Shown piece after piece: positions 27,208 to 38,094 of a stretch of DNA of 64,000 nucleotides (within the stretch, counting starts at the first letter, position 1; each line of letters begins with the position of its first letter). The notes beneath the pieces were generated by a model. It had not been told where the DNA came from. It saw nothing but the letters and a program-made list of their open reading frames with translations, and did no database searches. The position numbers were made by a program, and so were the translations under genes. The DNA is from Phallus indusiatus. Lineage: Eukaryota > Basidiomycota > Agaricomycetes > Phallales > Phallaceae. The stretch is taken from NCBI GenBank assembly GCA_027605045.1, contig JAQFWX010000011.1:868001-932000 (forward strand), written 5' to 3'.

Positions 27208-27624
27208 TTAAGCTGGTGGAGCCATTCCGCCGGCCAATGCATTAGGTTTTTTCGGAGGGGCCGTCAAGCTCTTGTGAATGAAAGGCAAAACTCCTCCACC
27301 GGCAATAGTAGCCCGAACAAGACTGTCCAATTCTTCATCTCCACGAATGGCTAACTGCAAATGACGCGGCGTAATACGCTTAACGCGCAAGTCTTTAGAC
27401 GCGTTCCCTGCCAGTTCGAGAACTTCCGCGGTAAGATATTCAAGGATTGCGGACGTGTAAACGGCTGCCTTTGCACCAATACGAACATTGTGTTGCGTGC
27501 GCTCTTTGAGGTATCGATGGATACGTCCGACAGGGAATTGTAGACCGGCTTTTTGACTTCTAGTATGAACCGATTTTGGCTCTGAAGGCTTGGATTTTCC
27601 ACCGACGGCTTTTTGAGTCGACAT
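27208..27624 (-). CDS. HTZ1: Histone variant H2A.Z
   Basis: A single uninterrupted exon of 138 residues. The histone core [18 protein letters not shown] is followed by [38 protein letters not shown] and [20 protein letters not shown]. The [13 protein letters not shown] and GDEELDSL stretches and the end [12 protein letters not shown] mark H2A.Z rather than canonical H2A, which has NNDEELNKLL and a C-terminal SQE. The N-terminal tail is Lys-rich ([17 protein letters not shown]) and is acetylated in homologues. H2A.Z is placed at promoter-flanking nucleosomes by SWR1. It stands between the two paralogous membrane-protein genes, an arrangement with no obvious functional link. The absence of introns contrasts with all large genes nearby. 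Confidence 0.97.
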   Translation of the reverse strand: MSTQKAVGGKSKPSEPKSVHTRSQKAGLQFPVGRIHRYLKERTQHNVRIGAKAAVYTSAILEYLTAEVLELAGNASKDLRVKRITPRHLQLAIRGDEELDSLVRATIAGGGVLPFIHKSLTAPPKKPNALAGGMAPPA

Positions 27625-28053
27625 GACGCGTAATTTAGTTGAAAAGGATTAGACTTGTTTTTCGTACGCTGTGGTGGTAGAAGGAAAAGTGTGGTGGCGG
27701 TGGTGGTTGAGAAAAAAAGCGCCGGAACACTTTGTCGCAGATTTGTTTCCGCAATTACATACGCTGCGTTTCCGGAAATTCCCGGGCTTCCTTCCACTTT
27801 CATTATGTAAAACAAAACAAAAACACAACATTCCAAGTTCTTCGCTATAACGTCGTAATATTACTCTCTGTTCGAGTACATATGAAATTGCGGTTTAACT
27901 ACTCGTTTTAATTGAAACAAAACAACGAAGGCCGACACGGTCGGTCACGACAATCAGTCACAGACTTAATGAACTCATGTAGTATTAGGGTACAAAATAT
28001 ATAGTATTAGAAAAGAAACTCGTAGCCAGAACCAGTTGAGGATTCAATATCCT
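27625..28053. other. H2A.Z promoter interval
   Basis: 429 bp between the H2A.Z start and the 3' end of membrane-protein copy B, both minus strand. The H2A.Z-proximal part has a GGT/GGC-repeat purine-rich stretch (27669-27713 on the plus strand). No gene is seen. Confidence 0.55.
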
Positions 28054-28917
28054 CTAGCCTGTCTTAAACGCGTATGGTGCCGGGATATCACCCTGTTTCT
28101 CTGTAGAATCACGATGAGCTCCCCTTTTCATACGTCTGATACAAGCGGGAGTATTCAATCGCGCGTTGTTCAGATATTTGAAGGGTCGATAAACCGTGCA
28201 ACCAACGATAATCAGAGCTAAGGTGGCTACACCACCAAAAGCACCGAGAAAAATGGGTAGAGATGATAAATGCCCTCCTGAGGCATCGTTGTTCGTAACA
28301 GAAGATGAGGTATTGATTGAGTTGTTGATGGAAGTGCTAGTACTGAAAGAGGAAGAGCTTGCGGGACTGCTTGAGCTCTCGGATACAGAATTGGTTACGG
28401 ACGGCGGGGCTACGGAGGTGACGACGATAGCCGTTGGTGAGAAAGGAGAACTTGAAGAAGCCGGAGGAGAAGGGGAAGAAAAAGAAGAAGTAGAGGAGGA
28501 AGGGAAATCTGAAGGTGAACTAAGTGATACAGATGATATTGATGCAACTGGAGCGGTTGACGAATGTGAGGTTGGTATAAACGACGATGAACAATTCTGA
28601 GCGATTATAACGGCAGGCTCCCCATTAGGAAGTGTAGTTGGTGTGCCGGTTATCGTACAGCGTTGGACAGTGATTCCATCAGCTCTAAACAGAATGATTC
28701 AACATGAGGATAATTCGTAAATAATGCAAACTCACGCAGTAGACAGCTGGGTCGTCTCAATCGTTTGAATTTCGTGAGTGATATTAAGAGTTGATGTAGG
28801 TTCGGGTATGGTCGATGATACTGCTTGTCGACGGACATATCCAGTCAGAGGGAGTGCGAGAGTTTTAGACAGTAATACATTGAGAAGAAACGAAAGAACG
28901 AAGTATCTGCAGAGCAT
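28054..28917 (-). CDS. Ser/Thr-rich single-pass membrane protein, copy B of a paralogous pair
   Basis: The ATG at 28917 opens a signal peptide (MLCRYFVLSFLLNVLLSKT), followed by LPLTGYVRRQAVSST. One intron (about 28735-28687) leads to the module GITVQRCTITGTPTTLPNG with EPAVIIAQNCSSS, aligned residue for residue with copy A. Next comes a Ser/Pro stalk of about 100 residues, then LPIFLGAFGGVATLALIIVG as the single membrane span and a 45-residue basic cytoplasmic tail (RRMKRGAHRDSTEKQGDI) ending at 28054. The topology is the same as copy A, but the tail is longer and carries possible phosphosites. The function is unknown. Alignment with copy A is good in the Cys module and membrane span and absent in the stalk, as expected for a low-complexity spacer. 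Confidence 0.8.
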
Positions 28918-29915
28918 GGCAGAAAGCCAAGTGTCAATAAAAGACCGTGGTGAAAGACAAGAGCGTCTTGAGGGGGGAAACAGCCCTCCCGAGACTCATA
29001 TAAACAACCCGAATCATGGCCGAATCCTTGGGCACGCAGGCAGGTATTTGAGGACAAAAGAAAACCTTGAAGTGTGAATTGATTGGACAATGGCTGACCC
29101 CCTCGGCTGTATGTCTCCGCCGCTATTGTTCCTTCATATTGTATTCCCAGCCTCTTCATATGGTTTTGTAAAACATTGAAAGATATGCGGTAAACGTCTT
29201 TTTTCCAGAATGTTGGATGGTTATACGTATGGAAATGTTGGAGGTATCATAGTGACAGTGAAGGGGACGCGGGGACGGCTGACATAACCCGCTTTTGTTC
29301 CCGCTGCCTTCAGAACTGACCTAACACTAAACTTGCGTGCCATTTACTCTTTATAGGCTGTTACCCATCGTTTATTTAAAGCATCTAAGAGGAACATCTA
29401 AAGCAGAAGGGCATAATGTGATGACCTTCGTGGTAAAATATGAGGTGCTTTCGGTCACTCAGTGGCCCATCGAAAGTAAGTAACGGACTCTGTCCGCTTG
29501 AAATGTTTCTGTACTATAATGGAGCTATCTATGTACGCCTCTCTATCCGAATTAAAGGAGAAAAATATTGTGTAAGTTTATTAGATTTTCTCTTGAGTGT
29601 TCAATCCCATATCATGTTCATGTATTTTTGTAGCGGATAAGCCGCGATCTTTACTAAGAAGAGCGACAAAGCCCCGCTGTATGTCGGTAACTCATCAGCT
29701 GTTATCAAAGGGCGGTTAATGGGAACGTATGAAATTTTACGGAAGTCTTCTCAGTTATCCCACCGAGACACGCCCGTGCACCTTGCCGTACTGAACCACT
29801 GTTCACATGATTGCAGTCTGCTTTAGTATATACACACGACCCAATATTCTGCATTACGGCAGGCAGTCTACTGTTAAAAAAGGCTCATTATCTCCAGCGT
29901 TTTCAAATTAGCGTC
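28918..29915. other. Intergenic, divergent promoters
   Basis: About 1 kb between the start of membrane-protein copy B (minus) and the sugar transporter (plus). Short open frames only, none protein-like or spliced into a neighbour. Nothing else recognised. Confidence 0.5.
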
Positions 29916-32223
29916 ATGCCTCTGTTTCCCACAAGTTTCGTTGAGTCCTCCGGCGATAGTATTAGAAAGCACGCCAAGTCACTCCTCATATGTTCTTCAC
30001 TCGCTACAGCGACGTTCCAATACGGTTTCGATACTGGTATGCCTTCAATTATATTAAGTTATCCTATTTATATATGATCGAAAAGGTATTATTAATGGAT
30101 TTCAAGCAACGCCGGGATTTTTAGAAGTCTTTGGCGTCCCAACCGCAACGCCAGGCGTTTTCACTATTGGAGTGAGCGTTAATCGTTCATTTATTGTGTG
30201 CACTTTTATAAGCGTGCGAAGACAGTATTTCAGCAGTTGATTACATCGCTGCTTCAAGTCGGCTTAATAATTGGTTCTTTATGTATTGGACCGTTCTCTC
30301 GATTTTACGGCCGATTGCCTGCCTTCTTTATCGCATCCTGTTTGGCAATCGCCGCAATTACCATTCAAATTTTTGGTTTGAGCAATAATTTACTGCTAAT
30401 TATTAACGACTCATTTACATACTTTTGCCTCAGTCACGTCCAAAGCCGCCATTTGCGTGGCCCGATTGCTAATGGGTATCTCTCAAATTTGACAGCTCAT
30501 TCCATAATAAATTGATCGACTTCCCGCAGGAACAGCCAATGGGTTTTATGTGAACCTCGTTGTTCTATATATTTCCGAGTCTCTCCCAGCTCGTTTGGTG
30601 CGTGAACCCTTTCTATGTATGCCAGCGAGGCTGATGTTGAAGGTTTCAGCGTGGGGCTGGGGTTTCAGCTTATCAGCCATTTCTCAACATTGGTACTATG
30701 CTTTCAGCAATCGTTTCTAATGCCTTTTCTACAAATTTATCTAAAATATCATACCGGGCTCAATTAGCCATCTTGTACATTGTTCCAGGCAAGCGAACCG
30801 CCTCATTCTCTCATCCAATAGTCGGTCAATCAATTCATGCTCATTAGAGTTCTTTAGTGTGGTTGGCGATTTTTGTTTTTTTCATTCCTGAATCACCTCG
30901 ATGGCTGGCTGTGCGAGGAAATTATGCAGGTGCCGAAGAAAGCCTGAGACGTTTAAGGGGCAGGCATGTTACGTTGGAGGAAATAAAAGAAGAAATGTCG
31001 ACCATCAAAGAAAACATAATAGCCGAGAATGAAATCAGCAAGCATACTAGTTGGCGTGAGATTTTGAGGGGGCGAATTTGGTCAGAAGATTTGACGACGC
31101 GGAGGTTAACTGCATGAGCTAACACCTTTTCAGCGACGAACATTGTTGTGTGCCGCCTGTACGACCTTTCATGGAGCTAGTGGAATAAATTTCGTATGTA
31201 CAGGTCCAATCCTCAATCGAGACAGTGACTGAATTGATTATAGCTCGTGGTTCGTCCGCGGTTATTCTGTTCTATTAGAAAATTACTTTACAATCTCTTC
31301 CTCTCAGAGCTATGCCACCTTGTACGTATACCACGGCATTGCATTATAGCCTTCCTAATTCCACATATTTCAATAGTTTCTTCCAAATTTCCGGCACAAC
31401 AAAACCGTTTGTGAATACCATTATTCTGCAAACCTGCGGCTTCGTTGCTTCCTTAGTTGCACTCCCTGCGGCACGCAAGTTTAACCGACGACCAATGCTG
31501 TTGACAGGATTTAGCGTAGCTGCCATAACAATGTTTATTGTGGCTCTTCTGTTTACGCTTGACCCGCACGATCCGAAAGCCGCTAAAGCTATGGTAGCAA
31601 TGGTCTGCTTGTTCAACGTTGCTTACGGGTATTGTCCATGCTGAATATCACAGTGATGTATGACTAACAAATGATGTTTACAGCGGGACCATTGGACCCA
31701 TAGGTCAGTGAGAAGGTAGAGAGTCAAAAGCACATTACTAACTTCTCCTAGCCTGGGTAGTGGCAGGTGAGATACCGTCCAACCGTCTGCGTTCCCATAC
31801 CTTTGGGTTGGCAATGGCTTTAGGATTTGTCTTTGCTTGGCTGGGTTAGTTTTGTCAACCAATAGGTCTCGCAAACCGAAACTGACGCTCGAATATTTGA
31901 AGCTGTCTTCACAACTGTGAGTACTGACATACTGATATCACGTAGCATATTTTCGGATTCTTTGACACGAAATACTAGCCTTATTTCCTAAATCCCTCGC
32001 AATTGAACTGGGGACCTAAAATTGGATGGGTATGGTTCCCTTCAAATTTAATAACCTTAGCTTTTATATGTGCGTATTTTCGTTAGCTTTCTCACTGCCG
32101 ATATCTCATTGGTGCATAGACCTATTCCTTCCCGAAACAAAAGGAAAGACATTGGAAGAAATTGACGAAATATTCGCCAAACAGTCTCTTGAGACTTCAT
32201 CTGAAGGTTTGTCCGAAGCATGA
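29916..32223 (+). CDS. MFS sugar transporter (hexose-type)
   Basis: A 12-span sugar porter with about ten exons. It begins MPLFPTSFVESSGDSIRK, then TM1 ending TFQYGFDTGIINGFQATPGF. The TM2/TM3 region reads QLITSLLQVGLIIGSLCIGP with the motif A loop FSRFYGRLPAFF. Correct splicing at 30600-30650 gives PARLRG(F)QRGAG and VSAYQPFLNIGTMLSAIVSN. The two sugar-porter signatures are present: PESPRWLAVRGN before the central loop, and PETKGKTLEEIDEIF at the end. GTIGPIAWVVAGEIPSNRLR represents the TM10-loop motif. Substrate and direction cannot be read from sequence; plausible substrates are hexoses or a disaccharide. The protein should sit in the plasma membrane. The interior splice junctions near 30400-30530 and 31090-31140 are the least certain. 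Confidence 0.9.
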
Positions 32224-32521
32224 TTTACATGCACTGAATTCTGAATATTAACCCATCAGGTTCTGATTCTAAAATGCAACAACTTCAATAAGAGAGACTC
32301 CAGTGAAACTTGCAAAGCTGAGAAAATGATTTTTTTAACTTCAACTTTCGTGCGAATTTAACAAGTCCAAACATTGATAAGCCTTGTAAAATATTTACGA
32401 TGAATATAGAGGTTTAAGCCTTACCAGCGTGAGTTTGATTCTTGTGATCGTGGACCGAAAATGAACTCAACCTTAATTGTGACATATTCATGTCACGGTC
32501 TCAACGGCCTGCTGTTCAGCG
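32224..32521. other. Intergenic, tandem genes
   Basis: 298 bp between the sugar transporter and the RS-rich gene. AT-rich, no coding signal; it should contain the transporter 3' UTR and the promoter of the next gene. Confidence 0.55.
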
Positions 32522-33712
32522 ATGTCCGACGCAGAGTATTCGACAAGGCATGAGAATCGAAAAGTGACTAGCGGAGGGCGAAGATCTCGCTCAAGAACAC
32601 CCACACGTAATCGAGACGCTGAAGAATACACCTCGTCTCGTCGTTCAGAGCTGTATCGCGACGACTCCGCGAGGCATTCCCGAGGTGATAGAAGAGAACG
32701 TCACTCTTCCCCTCATCGTTCAAGTAGAAGACAACGTTCTCCAGAATTACGTAAATATCCTTCTGAACGACGCAGACGTTCTGCCACACCCTCCCATTCG
32801 CGGTCTCCGCGTAGCCATTCTCGTTCGCCTAAGCGAAGCAAGCATTCCAGTAAGCATAAGAAACGTCGTGATGATTCTTCCTCGGGATCTGGTTCCGATG
32901 ACGAGAAAAGATCGAGGGAGGAGCGTAGACATAAACGGAAACATAAACATAAACATAAAGAACGCAGTCGGAGTCCTAGGAGGCATAAAAAGCATAAAAA
33001 GGACAAACAGGAGGTATTTCCTTCGACATAAAAGAAGAAACTCCGTCTTTCAATCCTTTTCCTAGAAAACTGGAGCTGTGACCTCCCAATGGGGGAAGTA
33101 TGGTATCATTAATGAAAGCGAGTGAGTTCACATAACTGTTGTTAACGAGCAACGTACAAGTCTCATGCTGCTAGTATGTATAACAAAGAAGAAGAGTACA
33201 AAACATGGCTAGTGGAAGAATGTAAAGTCAATCCGGAGACGTTAAGCAAGGATCAAACAAAGAAGTATTTCGCTCGGTATATGGAGGATTATAATACCGG
33301 TAAGTTTTCTCCGCGTATAGGGCAAGTATCACGATGTTGAGAAGAATAGCTACCTTACCTCATGAAAAGTTTTACAACATGAAACGTTATGAGAGCAGAA
33401 TGAATCTCCTTCGGAATGGGGAATTTGTCCCCCAGGGAGATGAAGATACGTAAGAAGGATTTCTTCAGCCATATCCTTTTTTTTTACAAACGAGCTTCTA
33501 GCTACGATTTCGACGCAGACTATCGAGCTCATTCGAGTGCGCTGAAAAGTAGTATCACCAACACAACTCAATCATACCTAACGAAGGAGAAACTTCAAGA
33601 ATTGCGCCAGGTGGAGCGGGAGCGCGTCGAGTTAGTGAAACGGAAACAATTGGGTTTGGATATCAGTTCAAATCTAGGTGTGAGAATGGATGGAGATCCG
33701 GTCGATGAGTGA
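32522..33712 (+). CDS. Arg/Ser-rich nuclear protein with SCI1-like C-terminal domain
   Basis: The N-terminal half (32522-33010) is an RS/RH/KH low-complexity domain (for example SHSRSPRSHSRSPKR and RHKRKHKHKHKERSRS), as in splicing factors. After an intron of about 52 bp (from 33014) comes a conserved domain: QWGKYGIINESD, MYNKEEEYKTWLVEECKVNP, then KKYFARYMEDYNTATLPHEK with KFYNMKRYESRM. That series resembles the C-terminal domain of plant style cell-cycle inhibitor 1 (SCI1) and its uncharacterised fungal and animal relatives. The last exon adds YDFDADYRAHSSALKS and a Glu/Arg helix (LQELRQVERERVELVKRK), ending VDE at 33712. Nuclear speckle location and a role tied to pre-mRNA splicing are inferred from composition. 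The family name is from memory and is moderately secure. Confidence 0.75.
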
Positions 33713-34256
33713 GAATGATTTCTTTTACCTTTTTATTCATTTATTTTTGTACTCAAACTCTTACCAGTCCGTTCGGTTTGGACACATGAGCAGTGTTATC
33801 CCTTTTGACCCTGTTTCCTTCCGTAAAATCCGAAAACTACGCTCTTTTATATGCGATGTGAGATAGGCTAACTAAAAATATAAAATATATGAAATTGAGG
33901 TGAGGTATTAACTCTATCAAAGCACCATTGGCGAGGCGCCGGCATACCCATACGGTACTGGTCAAAAACGTGCATCACCAAATGCCTCGTATTTGCAAAT
34001 CATGGTGGCAGAATCACATCTCGATTGAGTCGGCATCGAAACATCAAAGTTTCATATCCTCGCCTTACTTTCTCGGGAAATTGTTGATTCATGTTCGTCA
34101 TTGTAGCGTCCATGATGAGGGCTTTTCGCTGCAGCTACGAACACGAAAATTTCACTTCCGACAAGTAGTAAGGCAGCCAGCGATGATGCCACGGGATTCG
34201 CGAAATATGCATATATATACCTCTTGAAGTCAGACGCGTTTCTTCAACCTCCTATA
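33713..34256. other. Intergenic, tandem genes
   Basis: 544 bp between the RS-rich gene and the carboxylesterase. A TATA-like catatatatac lies at about 34210-34220, 40 bp before the esterase ATG. A 99-codon open frame here lacks protein-like composition and is not called. Confidence 0.6.
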
Positions 34257-36857
34257 ATGATACGAAGGTTTATACTACCTAGCTTCTTTTTCTCGATCCT
34301 CACTGTATTTGCACAGTCGTGCTCTAATACGTCGGAGCCGTCCGTCACGTTGAGCTACGGCACCTTTCTCGGGGTCTCTGAAGGAGGCCTTGATAAATTT
34401 CTGGGAGTGCCATTCGCTCAAGCCGGGTATGTGAACCAAATTTTCTCTCCGTCTGAACCCAAACTTCATGTTGAGTGTTATGGTAGTCGGTTCGAATTAC
34501 CCCAAACGCCATCTCATTTTTCAGAGCCCCAACAGGCTATTGCTTTCGGTTCAGCATGCCCCCAGCAGGCTGTTACCCCCATAATTCTGCCAGGGTTTAA
34601 TGGACCTGTTCTTCCAAATCCTCTGCTCAATATGTCGGAGGATTGCTTATTAGTAAACATTATTAAACCCGCAAACCTATCGTCGAACGCACAATTACCG
34701 GTTCTAGTCGTGAGTTTAATTTTATTATGAGAATTCAGCTTGCTCCAGTGAGACTCTATAACACTTGGTTGATAGTGGATTTACGGGGGAGGGTTCGTAA
34801 CAGGGGATACATCAATAAACGATGGTTCAACTGTCGTAGCCCGCTCCATCGCACTTGGCGAACCTATCATTTATGTGTCCGCTAATTATAGGGTAAACGG
34901 TAAGTTTATATGCATCATGTTTGGCTGCGCCTGGTAACACCTTCTGATCCTCTGATTCCTTAAATTCAATCAGCGTTTGGTTTTGCAGCCTCAAAAGAGA
35001 TCAAAGCAGCTGGTGTGACAAATCTTGGAATACGAGATCGTAAGTGGGCGGAGTCTTTGAATGTCTGAATTTTATATATGCATGTCACTATTTCAAACAA
35101 AACAGAACGATTTGCTTTGCAGTGGGTTCAAGACAATGTCCATCTTTTTGGTGGCGATAAAACCAAAGTAACCATGTAAGTTGCTTCAAGTTTTTTCTAC
35201 TACGTTTCTCAGTATGTATGTACGTCTATTTTAGCTGGGGCCAGTCGGCTGGTGCCATCAGTGTCGGTTTGCACCTGCTAATTAACGGTGGTAATCAAGA
35301 GGGTTTGTTCCGGGGAGCTTTTATGGTAACTTGATTTCATTTGGAAGGTAGTGCTTATCATACGAGCCACTGAACTATCGGGCAGGAGTCTGGTTCACCC
35401 ATTCCTTTGAGGGATGTATCTGCTGGTCAACCTTTCTATGACCAAATCGTTGTCGACACCGGATGCTCCAACTCCACAGATACTTTGGCTTGTCTCAAAT
35501 CCGTTCCATTTGAAATTTTCCAAAACGCTGTAAACCAAACTCCGAATCTTCTGAGTTTTACAAGTCTTCAGGTAAGAGAAGAATGTCTTTTTCAATCATT
35601 GTAAATATCTAATTTATTTAAAAAAACCATCATATCAGTTGGCCTGGGAGCCGCGAATCGATGGAGATTTGCTTAAGGAAAATCCTCAAGATTCAGTGGC
35701 TAAAGGTGCATTCTCTAAAGTAAGTCTTCTACGGTGTATGTCAAATATAGGCGAATCCTTCGCTCATTACATCTAAGATTCCGTTTGCTAACGGAGATTG
35801 CGACGACGAAGGAACGTAAGTAGAACCAGTGTTCGGTATTCAATGTTTCAACATCTAATAAACATTTATTGATTTCCCTATATAGGCTATTCGCTACACC
35901 ACAACAAAACTTAACGTATGTATCATCTAAACTCCGAGGTTTTTAATTCATTTCTGAGTGATTATTGTCAGGACTTCTGCAGAAGCTGTAAATTTCCTCC
36001 ACGTAAATAAATACGATATCGCCATTCCAAAATTTATGTGTTAACTTGTTATAGAATAATTATTTCTCTCAGGCGAGCGACAAACAATTTGAGCCCCTCG
36101 CACTTCTCTACCCTAACGACCCTGCCGATGTATGGTCCAAGTCCTTCCTTTTTCTAAAACTTATCATTGTATCTGACATTGCTGCTTTTGTTTCTAGGGT
36201 AGTCCATTTGGAACGGGCACAAACAATACTCTTACGTGAATAATAGTAATGACGCTTTTTTGGAAGTGCTGGCTTCCTAACATACCTTTTTTTTTGAGAC
36301 CCGAATTCAAACGACTTGCTGCATTTCAGGGTGATGTCCTGTTCCAGGCGCCCAGGTGAGAAATGGTAGTTGTTATTACTTGGGTTGGGCAAAACAATTG
36401 ATTACAACTTTAATGAAGGCGTTTCTTTTTACAAATCGCCTCAAAAAGACAAAATGTCTGGTCCTACTGTATGTTTTTTTTGTCTGTTTGGTTCAATACC
36501 GTGCCTTTCTCAATTGAATAAACAAACCTGACAGTGTATAAACGAGGGAAGCAGTTACAGTGGCTAGGTTCTTTCCATACCAGCGATCTGGCGAAGGAAT
36601 TTTATTCAAGCGAACCGGATCCGGATTTCCAAGGAACAGACGCGGTGGTCAATTTTGTCAATACTTTGAATCCGAATTACGGAGCGACGCAAACGAATAT
36701 CTCGTCACTGATATTTTGGCCAATGTACAGCACGAACGTGGAAGCGCCACCATTGTTGACCTTCATTGACCCTGATGTTCTGGTCATTACGAATGATACT
36801 TTCCGACTTGAAGCGATAAATGCAATGACAGAGCTTTCGAGACAATTCCCTCCTTAA
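34257..36857 (+). CDS. Secreted type-B carboxylesterase/lipase
   Basis: An alpha/beta hydrolase of the type-B carboxylesterase family, about 550 residues in some fifteen exons. A signal peptide (MIRRFILPSFFFSILTVFAQ) is followed by SYGTFLGVSEGGLDKFLGVP, the family N-terminal motif, and then SEDCLLVNIIKP. The oxyanion loop reads IYGGGFVTGD (about 34775-34805), and the nucleophile elbow WGQSAGAISVGLH (about 35236-35275), with Ser in G-x-S-x-G. Further matches are FRGAFMESGSP, QASDKQFEPLALLYP and GSPFGTGTNN, and a C-terminal LGSFHTSDLA that contains the catalytic His. The protein ends SRQFPP at 36857. Expected to be exported and to cleave esters or acylglycerols. Several exons are tiny (for example about 35793-35818 and 35886-35918), so a gene finder may break this model. 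Confidence 0.88.
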
Positions 36858-38094
36858 AGTGGACGACCGAAAGTGGGTTTGGGACGTGTAACCCTGTTGT
36901 CATTCAATGTCATAATTTGTAGCTCAGTATAATCTACTGATATATAGTGAAGCACATGCGTTGAACTTGTTTTCCTTGAGTCTGCTATCTATCAGTCTGG
37001 CAGCTAAAGCTCCAGTGGCAAGCCTGAATCTCAGAAATTCAAGAGTATGTACGTTATCGTACTACCCAGCACGTGCTACGGACATTTTCCAAGTATAATC
37101 ATGAGGTAATTGTCTACATTTATGTAAAAGAATTTACTGTTGGGTATGCGTATTTTTTTGTCTTCTTATCTGGTGTTCGATCTGGAAGGAGGGGCGATAG
37201 CAAGGGATTCGAATATTGGATTCAAAACCCCAGGAGCTTCTGAATGGTTCTTATTTTTTTTTCTTCACTGCCAGTATTCAATATATTAAAGAGTGGCCTC
37301 TTCGACTTCCCCTGTCGACAAGCTCCAAGTGAGAAGTTGAGATTTATTCATTACATCGAAGCGTTCATCCACGGTGTATCGGCGATTAGTATTAGTATTG
37401 AGTAAGGTGGTGCTAAGTAAGTTTGTAGCCAGACTATGGGTCGTAATTGAAAGTCTGGGAACTGGAACTATTCCTACCCCTGCGAAGACTATAGTAAGGA
37501 TCAGCAATACCGTACAGGGCTCAGGACGTGTTTGAGCCTGAGAGTGAGTCCTTGGCATCGCGAGTCTGCAAATCTCGCGTGGATATTACATGGATTATGA
37601 TGATAATATGACTCTGTAATATTTATTATTATTATGATACGTGCCATTCATTCTTGAATCGGCACAGAGTTCTCAAGTTCATTTACAAGAGACCGACGGC
37701 TTCTCTTCATAAACGAAGGCAAGTCACGTGCATGTGACACGGCCTCAGTCTTTGAATCTTGAAGTTGTCGGTGACAGTGACCAGCGTTATTATGAACCTG
37801 TGGGCCCAATGCAACGTTCAATTGCAACAGTCTCAAGTACATTGCTGTTCTGAAAAGACACGCATGCTGATATTGTGATCATTATCAGCAGCGAGGAACA
37901 ACTTAAGAGCCTTCTGTACTCCCCAAGTTCAACTTAGCCTCGGAGCGCTGGATTTCGAATTAGCCCCGGTGTATCTGCTGGTCTCAGTTTCGCCAGTGAG
38001 CTTCTTTCAGAGATTGTTCCTTTCCCTTTCCATGTCTATTTAACCTCGAGCCATTCATTTGTTTCTCCACACTCACACTCCTTCACGTTCTTCA
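36858..38094. other. Intergenic region, largely non-coding
   Basis: About 1.24 kb between the carboxylesterase and the MOCOS-like gene. A possible small secreted protein lies on the minus strand (next entry). The last 60 bp before 38095 are pyrimidine-rich, as in many fungal core promoters. No RNA gene recognised. Confidence 0.5.
37286..37558 (-). CDS. Possible small secreted/membrane peptide (hypothetical)
   Basis: A single-exon frame of 90 residues beginning MPRTHSQAQTRPEPC, with one hydrophobic stretch (TVLLILTIVFAGVGIVPV) that could be a signal anchor. A polar mature part follows (RYTVDERFDVMNKSQLL). No cysteine pattern, prenylation box or homology is recognised. It may be chance; the evidence is only length, the hydrophobic segment and the position in an otherwise empty interval. 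Confidence 0.25.
   Translation of the reverse strand: MPRTHSQAQTRPEPCTVLLILTIVFAGVGIVPVPRLSITTHSLATNLLSTTLLNTNTNRRYTVDERFDVMNKSQLLTWSLSTGEVEEATL

Noticed and set aside
28196..28600. 134-codon plus-strand acidic frame.
   Set aside because: Antisense to the Ser/Pro stalk of membrane-protein copy B, which has a complete spliced structure on the other strand.
33928..34227. 99-codon plus-strand frame before the carboxylesterase.
   Set aside because: Irregular composition, overlaps the esterase TATA-like region, no homology recognised.
37200..37240. GGATTCGAATATTGG considered as a tRNA T-loop (B box).
   Set aside because: No matching A box, acceptor stem or anticodon arm could be folded upstream.
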